Positions 54,108 through 63,426 are shown, numbered from the stretch's first letter. The stretch: 64,000 bases of DNA from Halorubrum trapanicum (GCF_002355655.1 NZ_AP017569.1:248001-312000); one strand, 5' to 3'. Notes: generated by a model from the sequence alone, not told the origin. A program made the numbers and translations.

Positions 54108-56576
54108 ATGACGTCCTTCCAGTCGACGATCGGCGACGAGGAGGGGATCGCGGAGGAGCTGGCCGAGGGCCAGCGCGAGATCTCCATCGCCGAGTTCTTC
54201 GAGAAGAACAAACACATGCTCGGGTTCGACTCGGGCGCCCGCGGGCTCGTCACCGCCGTCAAGGAGGCGGTCGACAACGCCCTCGACGCGACCGAGGAGG
54301 CCGGCGTCCTCCCCGACATCTACATCGAGATAGAGGAGGTGGGCGACTACTACCGGGTCGTCATCGAAGACAACGGGCCGGGCATCACGAAGGAACAGCT
54401 CCCGAAAGTTTTCGGCAAACTCTTGTATGGTTCAAGATTTCATAAGCGTGAACAAAATCGCGGTCAACAGGGGATCGGGATCTCGGCGGCCGTCCTGTAC
54501 TCGCAGCTGACCTCCGGCCAGCCCGCGAAGATCACCTCGCGGCCGAAGGGGCAGTCGCGGGCGCAGTACTTCGAGCTCATCATCGACACGGACACGAACG
54601 AGCCGGAGATTCAGGCCGACGAGGAGACGACGTGGGACCGCCCGCACGGCACCCGGATCGAGCTGGAGATGGAGGCGAACATGCGCGCCCGCCAGCAGCT
54701 CCACGACTACGTGAAACACACCGCGGTCGTCAACCCCCACGCGCGGCTCGAACTGCGCGAGCCGGGCCTCGACGAGCCGCTGAAGTTCGAGCGCGCGACC
54801 GACGAGCTGCCGGCGGAGACGGAGGAGATCCGCCCGCACCCCCACGGGGTCGAACTCGGCGCGCTGATCAAGATGCTGGAGGCGACCGAGTCGTACTCCG
54901 TCTCCGGGTTCCTCCAGGAGGAGTTCACGCGGGTCGGCAAGAAGACCGCCGACAGCGTGATCGACAACTTCCGCGACGTCTACTACGGCCGCGAGCTCGC
55001 CTGGTCGCCGCCGCGCGCCCACGACGACCGCGACGTCGCGAGCGCGGTGAGCGAGGCCGTCGCGAACAAGGGCGCGGAGGCGACGACCGCCTTCGCCGAG
55101 GGCGTCGCCGAGACGGTTTCGAACAACGAACGGATCGCCCGGTCCGAACTCGCGGAGATCGTCGACAACGTCGCGGAGACGGTCGAGGGCGACACCGGGA
55201 AGACGTTCGGCGGAACCGTCCGCGAGAACGCGGTCGACGCCGCGTGGCGGGCGGTGACGGGGCTCGGCGGCGACGAGGACGAGAGCGAGGAGGGGGCCGC
55301 CGACTCCGGCGAAGCCGACGGCGACGCGGACGAGTCGCCGCTCGTCCCCGACGTGTACGCCCTCGTGGACGAGGCGACGTCGACGCGGAAGGACGACGCC
55401 GCCGTTCAGGCGATGGCCGAGGCGCTCTCGCGGCGGTTCGAGAACCTCGACGGCGACGCGTTCCGGATCACCCGCGACGACCTCGAACGCCTCGTCGCGG
55501 ACGCGGCCTCGTTCGTCGCCGAGCAGCGCGACGCGACGTTCGGCGAGACCGCCCGCGAGAACGTCGTCGAGGCGTTCTGGTCGCGGGCGCGGACGGTCCC
55601 GGACGACCCGCCGAAGGTGAAGGCGATCGGCGGCGACCGCGACGCCGCCGCCGACCTGCTCGACGCGATGCGGACGACGGACATCCTCTCGCCGCCGACC
55701 GACTGCCTCGCGCCGATCACGGCGGAACTGGTCGAGGCCGGGCTCCGGAAGGAGTACGACGCCGACTTCTACGCGGCCGCGACCCGCGACGCCGACGTCC
55801 ACGGCGGCGACCCGTTCATCGTCGAGGCCGGGATCGCCTACGGCGGGTCGATCCCGGCGGAGGGGTCGGTCGAACTGCTCCGGTTCGCGAACCGCGTTCC
55901 GCTCGTCTACCAGCGCGGGGCCTGCGCGACGACGGACGTGATCAAGAACATCGGGTGGCGCAACTACGGGCTCGACCAGCCCGGCGGCTCGGGGATGCCG
56001 AACGGGCCGGCCGTCATAAGTATCCACGTCGCCTCCACGAACGTCCCGTTCACGAGCGAGTCGAAGGACGCGCTCGCGAACGTCCCGGAGATCGAAGACG
56101 AGATCGAGCTCGCGGTGCGGGAGGCCGCCCGCGAGCTGAAGTCGTACCTCAACAAGCGGCGCTCGATGCAGCAGCGCCGCGAGAAGCAGGACGTGCTCGG
56201 CAAGATCCTCCCGGAGATGGCCGACAAGGTGAGCGAGGTCACGGGCCGGCCGCGCCCCGACATCGACGGCGCGCTGGCGCGGATCATGAACAACGTGAGC
56301 GTCGAGCGCGAGGTGAACGGCGAGACGGTGACGCTCGTCGTCGAGAACCACTCGGACGTGAACGAGGAGCTGGAGATCACCGACATCGTCTCGACGGAGC
56401 CGACGGACCTCTCCGACGGGACGGTGGTGGACATGGACGGCGAGTGGTTCGTCCAGTGGAAGCCCGAGGTGCCCTCGGGCGACGAGCGGGAACTGACGTA
56501 CGCGGTCGACGGGGACCCCGAGTTCGAGGTCAGCGTCGGCGGCGTGGAGACGGAGAAACTCACGGTGAACGCCTAA
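54108..56576 (+). CDS. top6B: DNA topoisomerase VI subunit B
   Basis: ATPase subunit of the type IIB topoisomerase that decatenates and relaxes DNA. The 822-residue protein has GHKL motifs: N-box [16 protein letters not shown], the ADP loop [19 protein letters not shown], and [20 protein letters not shown]. An H2TH region, a transducer domain and a C-terminal extension follow. It is much longer than many archaeal Top6B proteins because of insertions, including an acidic linker (about residues 390-410). The top6A ATG follows its stop immediately. A patch of AT-ending codons lies at 54402-54470. Confidence 0.95.
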   Translation: MTSFQSTIGDEEGIAEELAEGQREISIAEFFEKNKHMLGFDSGARGLVTAVKEAVDNALDATEEAGVLPDIYIEIEEVGDYYRVVIEDNGPGITKEQLPKVFGKLLYGSRFHKREQNRGQQGIGISAAVLYSQLTSGQPAKITSRPKGQSRAQYFELIIDTDTNEPEIQADEETTWDRPHGTRIELEMEANMRARQQLHDYVKHTAVVNPHARLELREPGLDEPLKFERATDELPAETEEIRPHPHGVELGALIKMLEATESYSVSGFLQEEFTRVGKKTADSVIDNFRDVYYGRELAWSPPRAHDDRDVASAVSEAVANKGAEATTAFAEGVAETVSNNERIARSELAEIVDNVAETVEGDTGKTFGGTVRENAVDAAWRAVTGLGGDEDESEEGAADSGEADGDADESPLVPDVYALVDEATSTRKDDAAVQAMAEALSRRFENLDGDAFRITRDDLERLVADAASFVAEQRDATFGETARENVVEAFWSRARTVPDDPPKVKAIGGDRDAAADLLDAMRTTDILSPPTDCLAPITAELVEAGLRKEYDADFYAAATRDADVHGGDPFIVEAGIAYGGSIPAEGSVELLRFANRVPLVYQRGACATTDVIKNIGWRNYGLDQPGGSGMPNGPAVISIHVASTNVPFTSESKDALANVPEIEDEIELAVREAARELKSYLNKRRSMQQRREKQDVLGKILPEMADKVSEVTGRPRPDIDGALARIMNNVSVEREVNGETVTLVVENHSDVNEELEITDIVSTEPTDLSDGTVVDMDGEWFVQWKPEVPSGDERELTYAVDGDPEFEVSVGGVETEKLTVNA
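54402..54470 (+). other. Codon-use anomaly inside top6B
   Basis: Codons 99-121 (PKVFGK through NRGQQ, the conserved GHKL loop) use AT-ending codons such as TAT, GGT, TCA, AGA, TTT, CAT, CGT, GAA, CAA and AAT, while the rest of the gene almost always ends in G or C. The protein sequence itself is fully conserved. It may be a gene-conversion tract or a mark of selection on the DNA. Confidence 0.75.
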
Positions 56577-57662
56577 ATGACGACCGAAAGCGACGCACGA
56601 GACGAGCTGATCGACCTGGCGGCGGACTTCTACGACCAGTTCGCTGCGGGGTCTATTCCGGAGATGACGCTTCCCACGCGGACGAAGAGCAACATCGAGT
56701 ACGACGAGGAGAGCGGCGTCTGGACCTACGGCGACCGCACCTCGACGCGCAGCGCCAACTCGGTGCGGGGCGCGCGCAAGCTGTTGAAGGCCGCGTACAC
56801 CATCGAGTTCCTCGCGAACCAGCTCGACGACGACCGCTCGTCGACGCTGCGTGAGCTGTACTACCTCTCGGAGTCGTGGGACAACGACGAGGCGCAGTTC
56901 AAGAGCCAGGACGAGTCGAACGATCTCGTCGAGGACTTGGAGATCGTCACGGGCGTCACCCGCGAGGACTTCCACATGCGCCCGGAGGAGTCGGGCGCGA
57001 AGGTGATGGGCCCGCTGGAGATCCGCGAGCAGACCAACCGCGGCGACCGCGAGATCCACTGTCAGCTCGACGTCGGCCAGGGCGGGTACCAGATCCCGAA
57101 CAACCCGGACACCATCGAGTTCCTCGACAACGACGCGGAGTTCGTCCTCTGCGTGGAGACCGGCGGGATGCGCGACCGGCTCGTCGAGAACGGGTTCGAC
57201 GAGGCGCACGACGCCCTCGTCGTCCACCTCGGCGGCCAGCCCGCGCGCGCCACCCGGCGCCTGACGAAGCGCTTCCGCGACGAGCTCGACCTCCCCGTGG
57301 TGGTGTTCACCGACGGCGACCCGTGGTCGTACCGCATCTACGGCTCCGTGGCGTACGGCTCGATCAAGTCCGCGCATCTCTCGAAGTACCTCGCGACGCC
57401 CGAGGCGCGGTTCATCGGGATCCAGCCGGAGGACATCGTCGAGTACGACCTCCCCTCGGACCCGCTCTCGGACTCGGACGTCAACGCCCTCGAATCCGAG
57501 CTGGAGGACCCGCGCTTCCAGACCGACTACTGGGAAGAGCAGATCGAGCTCCAGCTCGACATCGGCAAGAAGTCCGAGCAGCAGTCGCTCGCGAGCCGCG
57601 GCCTCGACTTCGTCACGGACACCTACCTCCCCGAGCGGCTGAACGAGATGGGCGTGCTGTAG
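56577..57662 (+). CDS. top6A: DNA topoisomerase VI subunit A
   Basis: Spo11-like cleavage subunit that makes the transient double-strand break. The 361-residue protein has the catalytic Tyr in [13 protein letters not shown] (near residue 105) in the 5Y-CAP domain, and the Toprim domain with the acidic residues in [12 protein letters not shown] (Glu) and [18 protein letters not shown] (DxD). [18 protein letters not shown] also matches. It starts directly after the top6B stop codon, so both subunits come from one transcript. Confidence 0.97.
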   Translation: MTTESDARDELIDLAADFYDQFAAGSIPEMTLPTRTKSNIEYDEESGVWTYGDRTSTRSANSVRGARKLLKAAYTIEFLANQLDDDRSSTLRELYYLSESWDNDEAQFKSQDESNDLVEDLEIVTGVTREDFHMRPEESGAKVMGPLEIREQTNRGDREIHCQLDVGQGGYQIPNNPDTIEFLDNDAEFVLCVETGGMRDRLVENGFDEAHDALVVHLGGQPARATRRLTKRFRDELDLPVVVFTDGDPWSYRIYGSVAYGSIKSAHLSKYLATPEARFIGIQPEDIVEYDLPSDPLSDSDVNALESELEDPRFQTDYWEEQIELQLDIGKKSEQQSLASRGLDFVTDTYLPERLNEMGVL

Positions 57663-57699
57663 GCGCGACCGCCGCCCCGGGCGCGGACGGCGCCCCTCG

Positions 57700-57936
57700 C
57701 TACTCGTCGGCGTATCCGATCTCGTCGACCTCGCGCCGTTCCTCGTCGGCGTCGTCGTTCGGGTATTTATAAACGACGCCGTCTTCCTCGTCGGTCGTCG
57801 CGTTGTGCGACCCGTCACAGAGCGGCTTCGTGTCCGACAGGCCGCACTGACAGACGTAGATCAGTCCGTCGTCGCCCTTGTCGTCGTCGTCGAGTATCGC
57901 CGGCCCCCGCTCCTCGTGCGTGACTTCGCGCGCCAT
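57700..57936 (-). CDS. CDGSH-type iron-sulfur protein
   Basis: A 78-residue protein with one CDGSH motif, CQCGLSDTKPLCDGSHNAT (residues about 29-47), which holds a redox-active, acid-labile [2Fe-2S] cluster by three Cys and one His. Acidic tails flank it. Small CDGSH proteins are proposed electron or cluster carriers; the partner is unknown. It converges with top6A and is divergent from msrB. Confidence 0.92.
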   Translation of the reverse strand: MAREVTHEERGPAILDDDDKGDDGLIYVCQCGLSDTKPLCDGSHNATTDEEDGVVYKYPNDDADEERREVDEIGYADE

Positions 57937-58013
57937 GGGCGCGGTTCGGCTCCCACCCGAATACGGCTTGTGTCCGCCGCAACCCCCTTGCCCGTGGGGC
58001 GCGTACGAGCGGT

Positions 58014-58424
58014 ATGAGCGAGACCGACGAGCGCGACCCGAGCGAGCTGACCGACGAGGAGTGGCGCGAGCGGCTCTCCGAGGAGGAGTACCGCGTGCTG
58101 CGCGAGAGCGGCACGGAGGCGAAGTTCTCCGGCGAGTACGTCGACCACCACCCCGACGACGGGGAGTACCGCTGTCGGGCCTGCGGCACCGTCCTCTTCG
58201 AGGCCGAGACGAAGTACGAGTCCGGCTGCGGCTGGCCCGCCTTCTACGCCGCCGAGGAGGAGTCGGTGACCACGACGGTGGACACCAGCCACGGGATGCG
58301 CCGCACCGAGGTCCGGTGTGCGAACTGCGACTCGCATCTCGGCCACGTGTTCGACGACGGCCCCGAGCCCACCGGGAAGCGCTTCTGTATCAACTCGGTC
58401 GCGATGGAGTACGACGACGACTAA
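58014..58424 (+). CDS. msrB: Peptide-methionine (R)-S-oxide reductase
   Basis: Reduces methionine-R-sulfoxide in oxidised proteins. The 136-residue protein has zinc Cys pairs YRCRACGTVLF and EVRCANCDSHLGHVF, substrate residues SGCGWPAFY, and the catalytic Cys in GKRFCINSVAMEY. Length is normal for a single-domain MsrB. The ATG at 58014 follows a GC-rich spacer with the divergent CDGSH gene. Repeat element copy 4 begins shortly after its stop. Confidence 0.96.
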   Translation: MSETDERDPSELTDEEWRERLSEEEYRVLRESGTEAKFSGEYVDHHPDDGEYRCRACGTVLFEAETKYESGCGWPAFYAAEEESVTTTVDTSHGMRRTEVRCANCDSHLGHVFDDGPEPTGKRFCINSVAMEYDDD

Positions 58425-58452
58425 TTCGGTTCGCCGGACATATTGGGAGAAG

Positions 58453-58700
58453 TCATTTATAAAGCGATCGCGGCACTGCTATCAGTGATATATAAGCGAT
58501 CGACGACGCAACGAAGACTTCCGAATCTCCAGCCGCTCGCTTATAAATAGTTGTCAGTGACTCTGCGGTGAACACCTCCAAAGCCCCAGTCGCTCGGCCA
58601 TACGTCGATGGTTACGCCGGGACCACTCCCAAAGCCCCAGCCACTCACTTATAAACGGTTGCTGGCAGAACGGCGACAAACACCACCAAAGCCCCAGCCG
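58453..58700 (+). repeat. Tandem array of TATA-like ~51-57-bp units leading element copy 4
   Basis: TTATAA-type boxes at 58457, 58490, 58541 and 58649, plus a degenerate one near 58600, open successive units. Each unit runs about 51-57 bases to a conserved end such as CTCCAAAGCCCCAGYCGCTCG. TATA-to-CGG.GAACACC spacing is about 25-27 bases, as in a promoter and start site. The last unit leads into hairpin I of copy 4. Copy 3 has three such units and copies 1-2 one each. Confidence 0.7.
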
Positions 58701-59005
58701 CGAGGACTCGCGCGCCTCGTTGCGCGCTTCAGTCGCTCGCGTTGCTCGCTCCTTCCAGTGCTTACGTCGGCGTGCTTCGCCCTCGCGGCTGCCCCTTTGA
58801 GTCCCGCCCCGCACCGCAACCGTACCTCACACCTCCCCAGCCTCGTCGCCGGACTACGTCCGGCTGCAAGCGAGAGCTTCGCTCTCGCCCTGTCAGTCGC
58901 CTCCGCTTCGCTCCGGCGACTGACTCCCTCGCGCGTGCTGACTCGCGGCCGCCGGGGGCGGCCGCTCGCAGGCACGCGCCACCGCGTAGTTCTTTATAAG
59001 CAACC
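58649..59005 (+). repeat. Dispersed three-hairpin element, copy 4 (with two extra hairpins)
   Basis: The 601-base gap between convergent msrB and the histidine kinase gene is filled by the tandem units and this element. Hairpin I has 11-bp perfect arms (58695-58705 with 58781-58791), extended over a CCC/CCC loop by CAAAG/CTTTG (58687-58691, 58795-58799). Two additional perfect hairpins are inserted in the linker (58848-58864 and 58870-58888). Hairpin II pairs 58892-58901 with 58915-58924. Hairpin III pairs 58931-58938 with 58972-58979, around a 9-bp stem with a GGG loop (58945-58965). TTTATAAG near 58993 ends it. Confidence 0.8.
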
Positions 59006-59025
59006 GCGGTCGCGTCTGCTGATTG

Positions 59026-59733
59026 TCACCCCTCGCAGAGCGGCAGTCGGACGACGAACACGGCGCCCTTCGGCTCGTTGTCCTCGATCCACACGTCGCC
59101 GCCGTAGATCTCGACGAGCGACCGGACCAGGTAGAGCCCGATCCCCGCGCCCGGGCTGTCGAGCCCCTTCTCGCCTTTGCCGAATATCTCGTCGCGCTGG
59201 TCCGCGGGGACGCCGGGCCCGTTGTCGGCGATCCGCACCTCGGCGGCGGCCGCGGCCTCCTCGACGGTCGCGGACACCGTCACCTTCGGCGGGGTCTCGT
59301 CGTTGTGCTGGACCGCGTTCCGCAGGAGGTTCCGGAACACCGAACTCAGCATCTCGTCGCCGACGACCTCGACCTCCGGGAACGAGCCCTCGACCGTGAA
59401 GACCGCCTCCGGGCACCCCGACCGGACCTCCTCCACCTGCTGCGAGAGGACCCGGTCGAGCGCGACGCGGCTCGGCTCCGTGTCCTCGCGGAGCATCACC
59501 TCCGCGAGGTCGCGGACCGTCGTGGTGAGCGAGACCGCGCTCTGGGTGTTGCGCTTGATCACGTCCAGGTACTCTCTCCCCTCCTCGTCGACGTGGTCGT
59601 CGAGCAGCTCGGCGTACGCGCCGACGAGCTGGAGGTCGTTGCGGATGTCGTGGCGCATCACCTGGTTCAACAGCCGGAGGTCGTCGCGCTGTCGCTTGAG
59701 CCGCTCTTCCGGGTCCACCTCGGCCTCGCTCAT
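59026..59733 (-). CDS. Soluble sensor histidine kinase
   Basis: A 235-residue histidine kinase without membrane helices or a sensor domain. The dimerisation helix has the phospho-acceptor His28 in VMRHDIRNDLQLVGAYAELL. The ATP-binding domain has the N-box VFRNLLRNAVQHNDE, G1 RIADNGPGVP and G2 GAGIGLYLVRSLVEIYGGD. This HDxRN-type H-box is common in haloarchaeal kinases. Input would come from a partner protein. A TATA-like TTTAAAAA about 27 bases before the ATG fits a leaderless transcript. No response regulator lies beside it. Confidence 0.9.
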   Translation of the reverse strand: MSEAEVDPEERLKRQRDDLRLLNQVMRHDIRNDLQLVGAYAELLDDHVDEEGREYLDVIKRNTQSAVSLTTTVRDLAEVMLREDTEPSRVALDRVLSQQVEEVRSGCPEAVFTVEGSFPEVEVVGDEMLSSVFRNLLRNAVQHNDETPPKVTVSATVEEAAAAAEVRIADNGPGVPADQRDEIFGKGEKGLDSPGAGIGLYLVRSLVEIYGGDVWIEDNEPKGAVFVVRLPLCEG

Positions 59734-59804
59734 GACGATACGTACGCCCGCCCTGAATTTTTAAATGCCGGTTGCGGACGACGCCCGGGCGAGCCGCGCC
59801 CGGC

Positions 59805-60959
59805 CTACATCCCCTCGTCGAGCAGTTCGCGGGCCACGATGTTCTTCTGGATCTCCGTGGTCCCCTCGTAGATCTGGGTGATCTTCGCGTCGCGGTAGAG
59901 CCGCTCGACGTCGTGGTCGTTGACGAAGCCCGCGCCGCCGTGGACCTGGACCGCCTCGTCCGCGACCTCCACCGCGGTCCGCGAGGCGAACTCCTTGGCC
60001 ATCGACGCGAGCGCGGTCAGGTCGCCCGACTCGTTGTCGACCGCCCACGCCGAGCGGTAGGTGAGCCAGCGGGCGGCCTCGGTGTTCGTGTGCATCTCCG
60101 CGAGCTTGTGTTTGATCGCCTGGAAGTCGCTGATCGGGCGGTCGAACTGCTCGCGCTCCTCGGCGTACTCCAAGGCCCGCTCGGCCGCGCCGCGGGCGAT
60201 CCCGACGCCCTGCGCCGCGACCGCGGTCCGGGTCTCGTCGAAGAACTGCATGAGCTGGAGAAAGCCCATCCCGCGCTGGCCGATCAGGTTCTCCTCGGGC
60301 ACCCGGACGTCGTCGAAGCGCAGCTCCGCGGTGTCGCTCGCGCGGATCCCGAGCTTGCCGGTGATCTTGTCGCGGGTGAGCCCGTCGCGGTCGGCCTCGA
60401 CGAGGATCTGCGAGTAGCCGGAGTAGCGGTCGTCGATCTCGGGGTCCGTCTCGCAGACGACGACGAAGTAGTCGGCGACGGTGCCGTTCGTGATCCACAT
60501 CTTCGAGCCGTTTATCACCCACTCGTCGCCGTCCTTCTCGGCGCGCGTCGCGACCGAGGTCACGTCCGAGCCCGCCTGCGGCTCCGAGATGGCCGAGCCC
60601 ATCACCGCGTCGCCCGCGGTCACCTCCGGAAGCACGCGCTCCTTCTGCTCCTCGGTGCCGAACTCCATCAGCGCCTCCGCGCCGAAGCCGGCGCTGGAGA
60701 TGCAGAGCCCGATCCCGGGGTCGGCCGCGAACAGCTCCTCGGTGAGGATCGCGTTCTCCAGCGAGGAGTAGCCGATCCCGCCGTACTCGACCGGGACGTG
60801 CGGCGCGAGCAGCCCCATGTCGGCCGCCTTCTCCATCACCTCGTGGGGGTACGCCTCGTCGACGTCGTACTCGGTCGCCACCGGCCGGATCTCCTCGTCG
60901 GCGAACTTCCGCACCTCCTCGCGCAGCTGCTTCTGTTCGTCCGTTAGCTGGAACTCCAT
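59805..60959 (-). CDS. Acyl-CoA dehydrogenase
   Basis: A 384-residue FAD enzyme that oxidises acyl-CoA to the trans-2-enoyl-CoA. It has the family pattern FQLTDEQKQLREEVRKFADE, MGSAISEPQAGSDVTSVATR (FAD loop), WITNGTVADYFVV, QVHGGAGFVNDHDVERLYRD and the C-terminal IYEGTTEIQKNIVARELL, with the catalytic Glu in IYEGT. Chain-length preference cannot be read. It is the last gene of a leftward series after the aminotransferase and monooxygenase-like genes. A TATA-like GATTATCA lies about 27 bases upstream. Confidence 0.95.
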   Translation of the reverse strand: MEFQLTDEQKQLREEVRKFADEEIRPVATEYDVDEAYPHEVMEKAADMGLLAPHVPVEYGGIGYSSLENAILTEELFAADPGIGLCISSAGFGAEALMEFGTEEQKERVLPEVTAGDAVMGSAISEPQAGSDVTSVATRAEKDGDEWVINGSKMWITNGTVADYFVVVCETDPEIDDRYSGYSQILVEADRDGLTRDKITGKLGIRASDTAELRFDDVRVPEENLIGQRGMGFLQLMQFFDETRTAVAAQGVGIARGAAERALEYAEEREQFDRPISDFQAIKHKLAEMHTNTEAARWLTYRSAWAVDNESGDLTALASMAKEFASRTAVEVADEAVQVHGGAGFVNDHDVERLYRDAKITQIYEGTTEIQKNIVARELLDEGM

Positions 60960-61028
60960 ACGCGGACGATCAGGAACGAGCGTGATAATCGTTAGCGAAC
61001 GCTCGACAATCCGCGAGGAGTTGTTCGT

Positions 61029-61364
61029 TTAGGAACCGTCCGCCGGGTACTCGCGCTCCTCGCGCACCTCGTAGTGGCGCGCGCGGTCGTCGTACCGCTT
61101 CAGCACCTCGCGAGCGGCGTCCGGGACGTGCGCGTCCCGGTACTCCTCGCCGGCGAACGACTTCACTGACTCCAGCGAGTCGAACCGCAGGATCGTGACG
61201 AACTCGACCTCGTCGCCGTCGGCGTCGCGGCGGAGCACTCGGGCGCCCCGGTACCCCTCGTTGTCGGCGTCCGCGAAGTCGGGAAGGATCTCCTCCCGGA
61301 GCAGCCGCTCGTACTCGTCGGCGTTCGCCGGCGTCGTCCACCCGTGCCAGATCCTGTCGATCAT
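61029..61364 (-). CDS. Antibiotic biosynthesis monooxygenase (ABM)-like small protein
   Basis: A 111-residue protein with a dimeric alpha/beta barrel (ferredoxin-like) pattern: IDRIWHGWTTPANADEYERL, GYRGARVLRRDADGDEVEFV, TILRFDSLESVKSFAG and a conserved HVPDAAREVLKRYDDRARHY. The DAL-type layout resembles ABM-family proteins, which include haem-degrading and quinone-oxidising enzymes; the substrate here is unknown. It lies 43 bases after the aminotransferase stop on the same strand. Confidence 0.78.
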   Translation of the reverse strand: MIDRIWHGWTTPANADEYERLLREEILPDFADADNEGYRGARVLRRDADGDEVEFVTILRFDSLESVKSFAGEEYRDAHVPDAAREVLKRYDDRARHYEVREEREYPADGS

Positions 61365-61407
61365 CGTCGTTCGGCGACCCCGGTCACCGTCCGCTTGGCG
61401 GTCCCGA

Positions 61408-62547
61408 TCATCGACCCTCCACGAACGACGCGATCCGGTCGGTCGCCTCCTTCAGTTCGCCCATCGAGGTCGCGTACGAGACGCGGAGGTGTCCCTCGCC
61501 CCCCTCGCCGAAGACGGAGCCGGGGACGACCGCGACGCCCTCCGCCTCCAGCAGCGCCTCGGCGAACGCCTCGTCGTCGCCGCCGCACTCGGGGAAGGCG
61601 TAGAAGGCGCCGCCCGGCTCGAACGTGTCGAGGCCCATCTCGTTGAACCGGGAGACGACCAGCCGCCGGCGGCGGTCGTACTCCTCGACCATCTCCGTCA
61701 CCTCGTCGTCGCAGCGGTCCAGCGCCTCGATGGCCGCGTACTGCGGCGTCGTCGGCGCGGACAGCATGGTGTACTGGTGGATGCGGTTCATCGCGTCGAT
61801 CGCCTCCGCGGGGCCCAGCGCGTAGCCCAGGCGGAGCCCGGTCATCGCGTACGCCTTCGAGAAGCCGTTGACGACGACGGTGCGCTCGCGCATTCCCGGC
61901 TGGGTGGCGATCGAGTTGTGGTCAGTCTCGTAGGTGAGCGCGGAATAGATCTCGTCGGCGACCACTCGGAGGTCCTCGTCGCGGCAGAACGCGGCGACCT
62001 CGGCCAGCTGCTCGTCGGTCATCGTCGCGCCGGTCGGGTTGTTCGGGTAACAGAGGACGAGCAGGTCGGCGTCGCCGGCGCCCGCCGCCTCCAGCGCCTC
62101 GCGGGTGAGCGCGAAGTCGTCCTCTGCGCGCGTGGGGACCGTCAGCTGCTCGCCGCCCGCCAGTTCGATCCCCGGCCCGTAGGAGATGTACGTCGGCTCG
62201 TGGACCGCGACGGTGTCGCCGGGGTCGACCAAGGCCCGGAACGCGAGGTCGACCGCCTCGCTCGCGCCGGTGGTGACGAGCACCTCCGACTCCGGGTCGT
62301 ACGACTGGTCGTAGCGCTCGTGGTGGTCGGCGATCCGCTCGCGGAGCGCCGCCATCCCGCGGTTCGCGGTGTAGGAGGTCTTCCCGCGTTCGAGCGAGTC
62401 GATCGCGGCGGTGCGGGCGGTCCACGGGGCCGAGAAGTCCGGCTCCCCGACGCCGAGCGAGATGACGTCGTCGCGCGCCTCCGCGAGCTCGAAGAACTTC
62501 CGGATCCCGGACTCGGGGAGGGTTCGCGCGCGGTCCGACAGTCTCAT
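61408..62547 (-). CDS. Class I/II PLP-dependent aminotransferase
   Basis: A 379-residue fold-type I aminotransferase. It has DVISLGVGEPDFSAPWTARTA, TTGASEAVDLAFRALVDPGD, CYPNNPTGATM (Asn contact), VVADEIYSALTYE (Asp contact), the PLP Lys in VNGFSKAYAMTGLRLGYALG, and the carboxylate Arg in GHLRVSYATSMGE. It is likely an aspartate- or aromatic-type enzyme; the amino acid is unknown. The start ATG overlaps the stop of the Lrp-type regulator gene by four bases, pointing to direct regulatory linkage. Confidence 0.93.
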   Translation of the reverse strand: MRLSDRARTLPESGIRKFFELAEARDDVISLGVGEPDFSAPWTARTAAIDSLERGKTSYTANRGMAALRERIADHHERYDQSYDPESEVLVTTGASEAVDLAFRALVDPGDTVAVHEPTYISYGPGIELAGGEQLTVPTRAEDDFALTREALEAAGAGDADLLVLCYPNNPTGATMTDEQLAEVAAFCRDEDLRVVADEIYSALTYETDHNSIATQPGMRERTVVVNGFSKAYAMTGLRLGYALGPAEAIDAMNRIHQYTMLSAPTTPQYAAIEALDRCDDEVTEMVEEYDRRRRLVVSRFNEMGLDTFEPGGAFYAFPECGGDDEAFAEALLEAEGVAVVPGSVFGEGGEGHLRVSYATSMGELKEATDRIASFVEGR

Positions 62548-63032
62548 GGCGACACGGAGAGGCGGTCGTCGTCGTCGCCGTCCTCGAACCGGATCCCCCC
62601 GTCCTTGTACGTCTCCATGATGTAGTGAGTCACCGTCTGGGTGACCTCCGGCATGGGCGCGACCTGCTCGGAGATGAACTCGGAGACGTCCTGCATGTTC
62701 TCGCCGAGCACCTCGACGGCGAAGTCGTAGTCGCCGGACACGAGGTGTAAGGCGTCGACCGCGGGGAACTTCGCGATCCGGTCGGCCACCTGCTCGTACC
62801 CCGTTTCGCGGTCGAGCTCGACGTTGATCTCGACGACCGCGCGGATCTTCCCCTCGTCGACGCGGTCCCAGTCGACGACGGCCTGGTAGCCGTGAACGAC
62901 GTTTTTCGCCTCCAGCGCGTCGATCGCGTCCGCGACCGCCGCCGCGTCGAGGCCCGTCTGGGCCGCGATGTCGTCGATGTCCTCGCGGGCGTTCCGCGCC
63001 AACACGTCGAGTACCTCGCGCTCGGCGTCCAT
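62544..63032 (-). CDS. Lrp/AsnC-family transcriptional regulator
   Basis: A 162-residue regulator with an N-terminal winged helix-turn-helix (LDVLARNAREDIDDIAAQTG, then DAIDALEAKNVVHGYQAVVD, residues 1-60) and a C-terminal RAM effector domain (VVEINVELDRETGYEQVADR, VSGDYDFAVEVLGENMQDVS, residues 65-150) that binds amino acids. It overlaps the aminotransferase gene by four bases, so it probably controls that gene in response to an amino acid. The ATG lies 3' of a TATA-free GC-rich stretch. Confidence 0.94.
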   Translation of the reverse strand: MDAEREVLDVLARNAREDIDDIAAQTGLDAAAVADAIDALEAKNVVHGYQAVVDWDRVDEGKIRAVVEINVELDRETGYEQVADRIAKFPAVDALHLVSGDYDFAVEVLGENMQDVSEFISEQVAPMPEVTQTVTHYIMETYKDGGIRFEDGDDDDRLSVSP

Positions 63033-63127
63033 ACCTCACGATCGCGCGGGGACGGTTTATGAGTAGCGACGGGCGCAACACGGGCGAGCGGCGGGGGGTC
63101 AGGTGCGTGCGCCCCGAACCCTTTTTA

Positions 63128-63145
63128 GTGATACCACTGTATCAC
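63128..63145. promoter_or_regulatory. Palindromic operator of the RHH/RelE module
   Basis: GTGATAC (63128-63134) and GTATCAC (63139-63145) form a perfect inverted repeat with a CACT spacer. It lies between the TATA-like CTTTTTAG (63121-63128) and the ATG at 63151, where antitoxin binding would block initiation. This is a typical autoregulatory site for ribbon-helix-helix antitoxins. Confidence 0.7.
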
Positions 63146-63150
63146 ACGAT

Positions 63151-63426
63151 ATGAGCACCGACACAGACGCGGGCGACGACCGGATGGAGAAGATCAACGT
63201 CCGGGTTCCGAAGTCCCTGCTGGACCGGATCGACGAGGAGTGGGAACGGCGGGGGTACGCGAGCAAGTCCGAGGCGATCCGCGACGCGCTGCGCGACTGG
63301 GTGGACCCGTCGGTGACGCTCTCCGAGGAGACGCTGTCGGATCTGGCGGAGAGCCGCGAGCAGGCGGAACGCGACGAGACGGTGTCGGCCGACGAGGCCC
63401 GAGAGCGACTGGGTCTGGATGACTGA
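63151..63426 (+). CDS. Ribbon-helix-helix antitoxin-like protein
   Basis: A 91-residue protein. After an acidic N-terminus, EKINVRVPKSLLDRIDEEWE and YASKSEAIRDALRDWVD form a CopG/ParD-type ribbon-helix-helix that dimerises to bind DNA. The C-terminal half is acidic and helical (ETLSDLAESREQAERDETVS) and would wrap the toxin. It overlaps the toxin gene by eight bases and is preceded by a perfect palindrome. Confidence 0.88.
   Translation: MSTDTDAGDDRMEKINVRVPKSLLDRIDEEWERRGYASKSEAIRDALRDWVDPSVTLSEETLSDLAESREQAERDETVSADEARERLGLDD

Noticed and set aside
54432-57818. Very long minus-strand open frame (1128 codons) opposite top6B-top6A
   Set aside because: Leu/Arg/Val/Asp-rich antisense mirror of two certain genes, with no recognisable domain.
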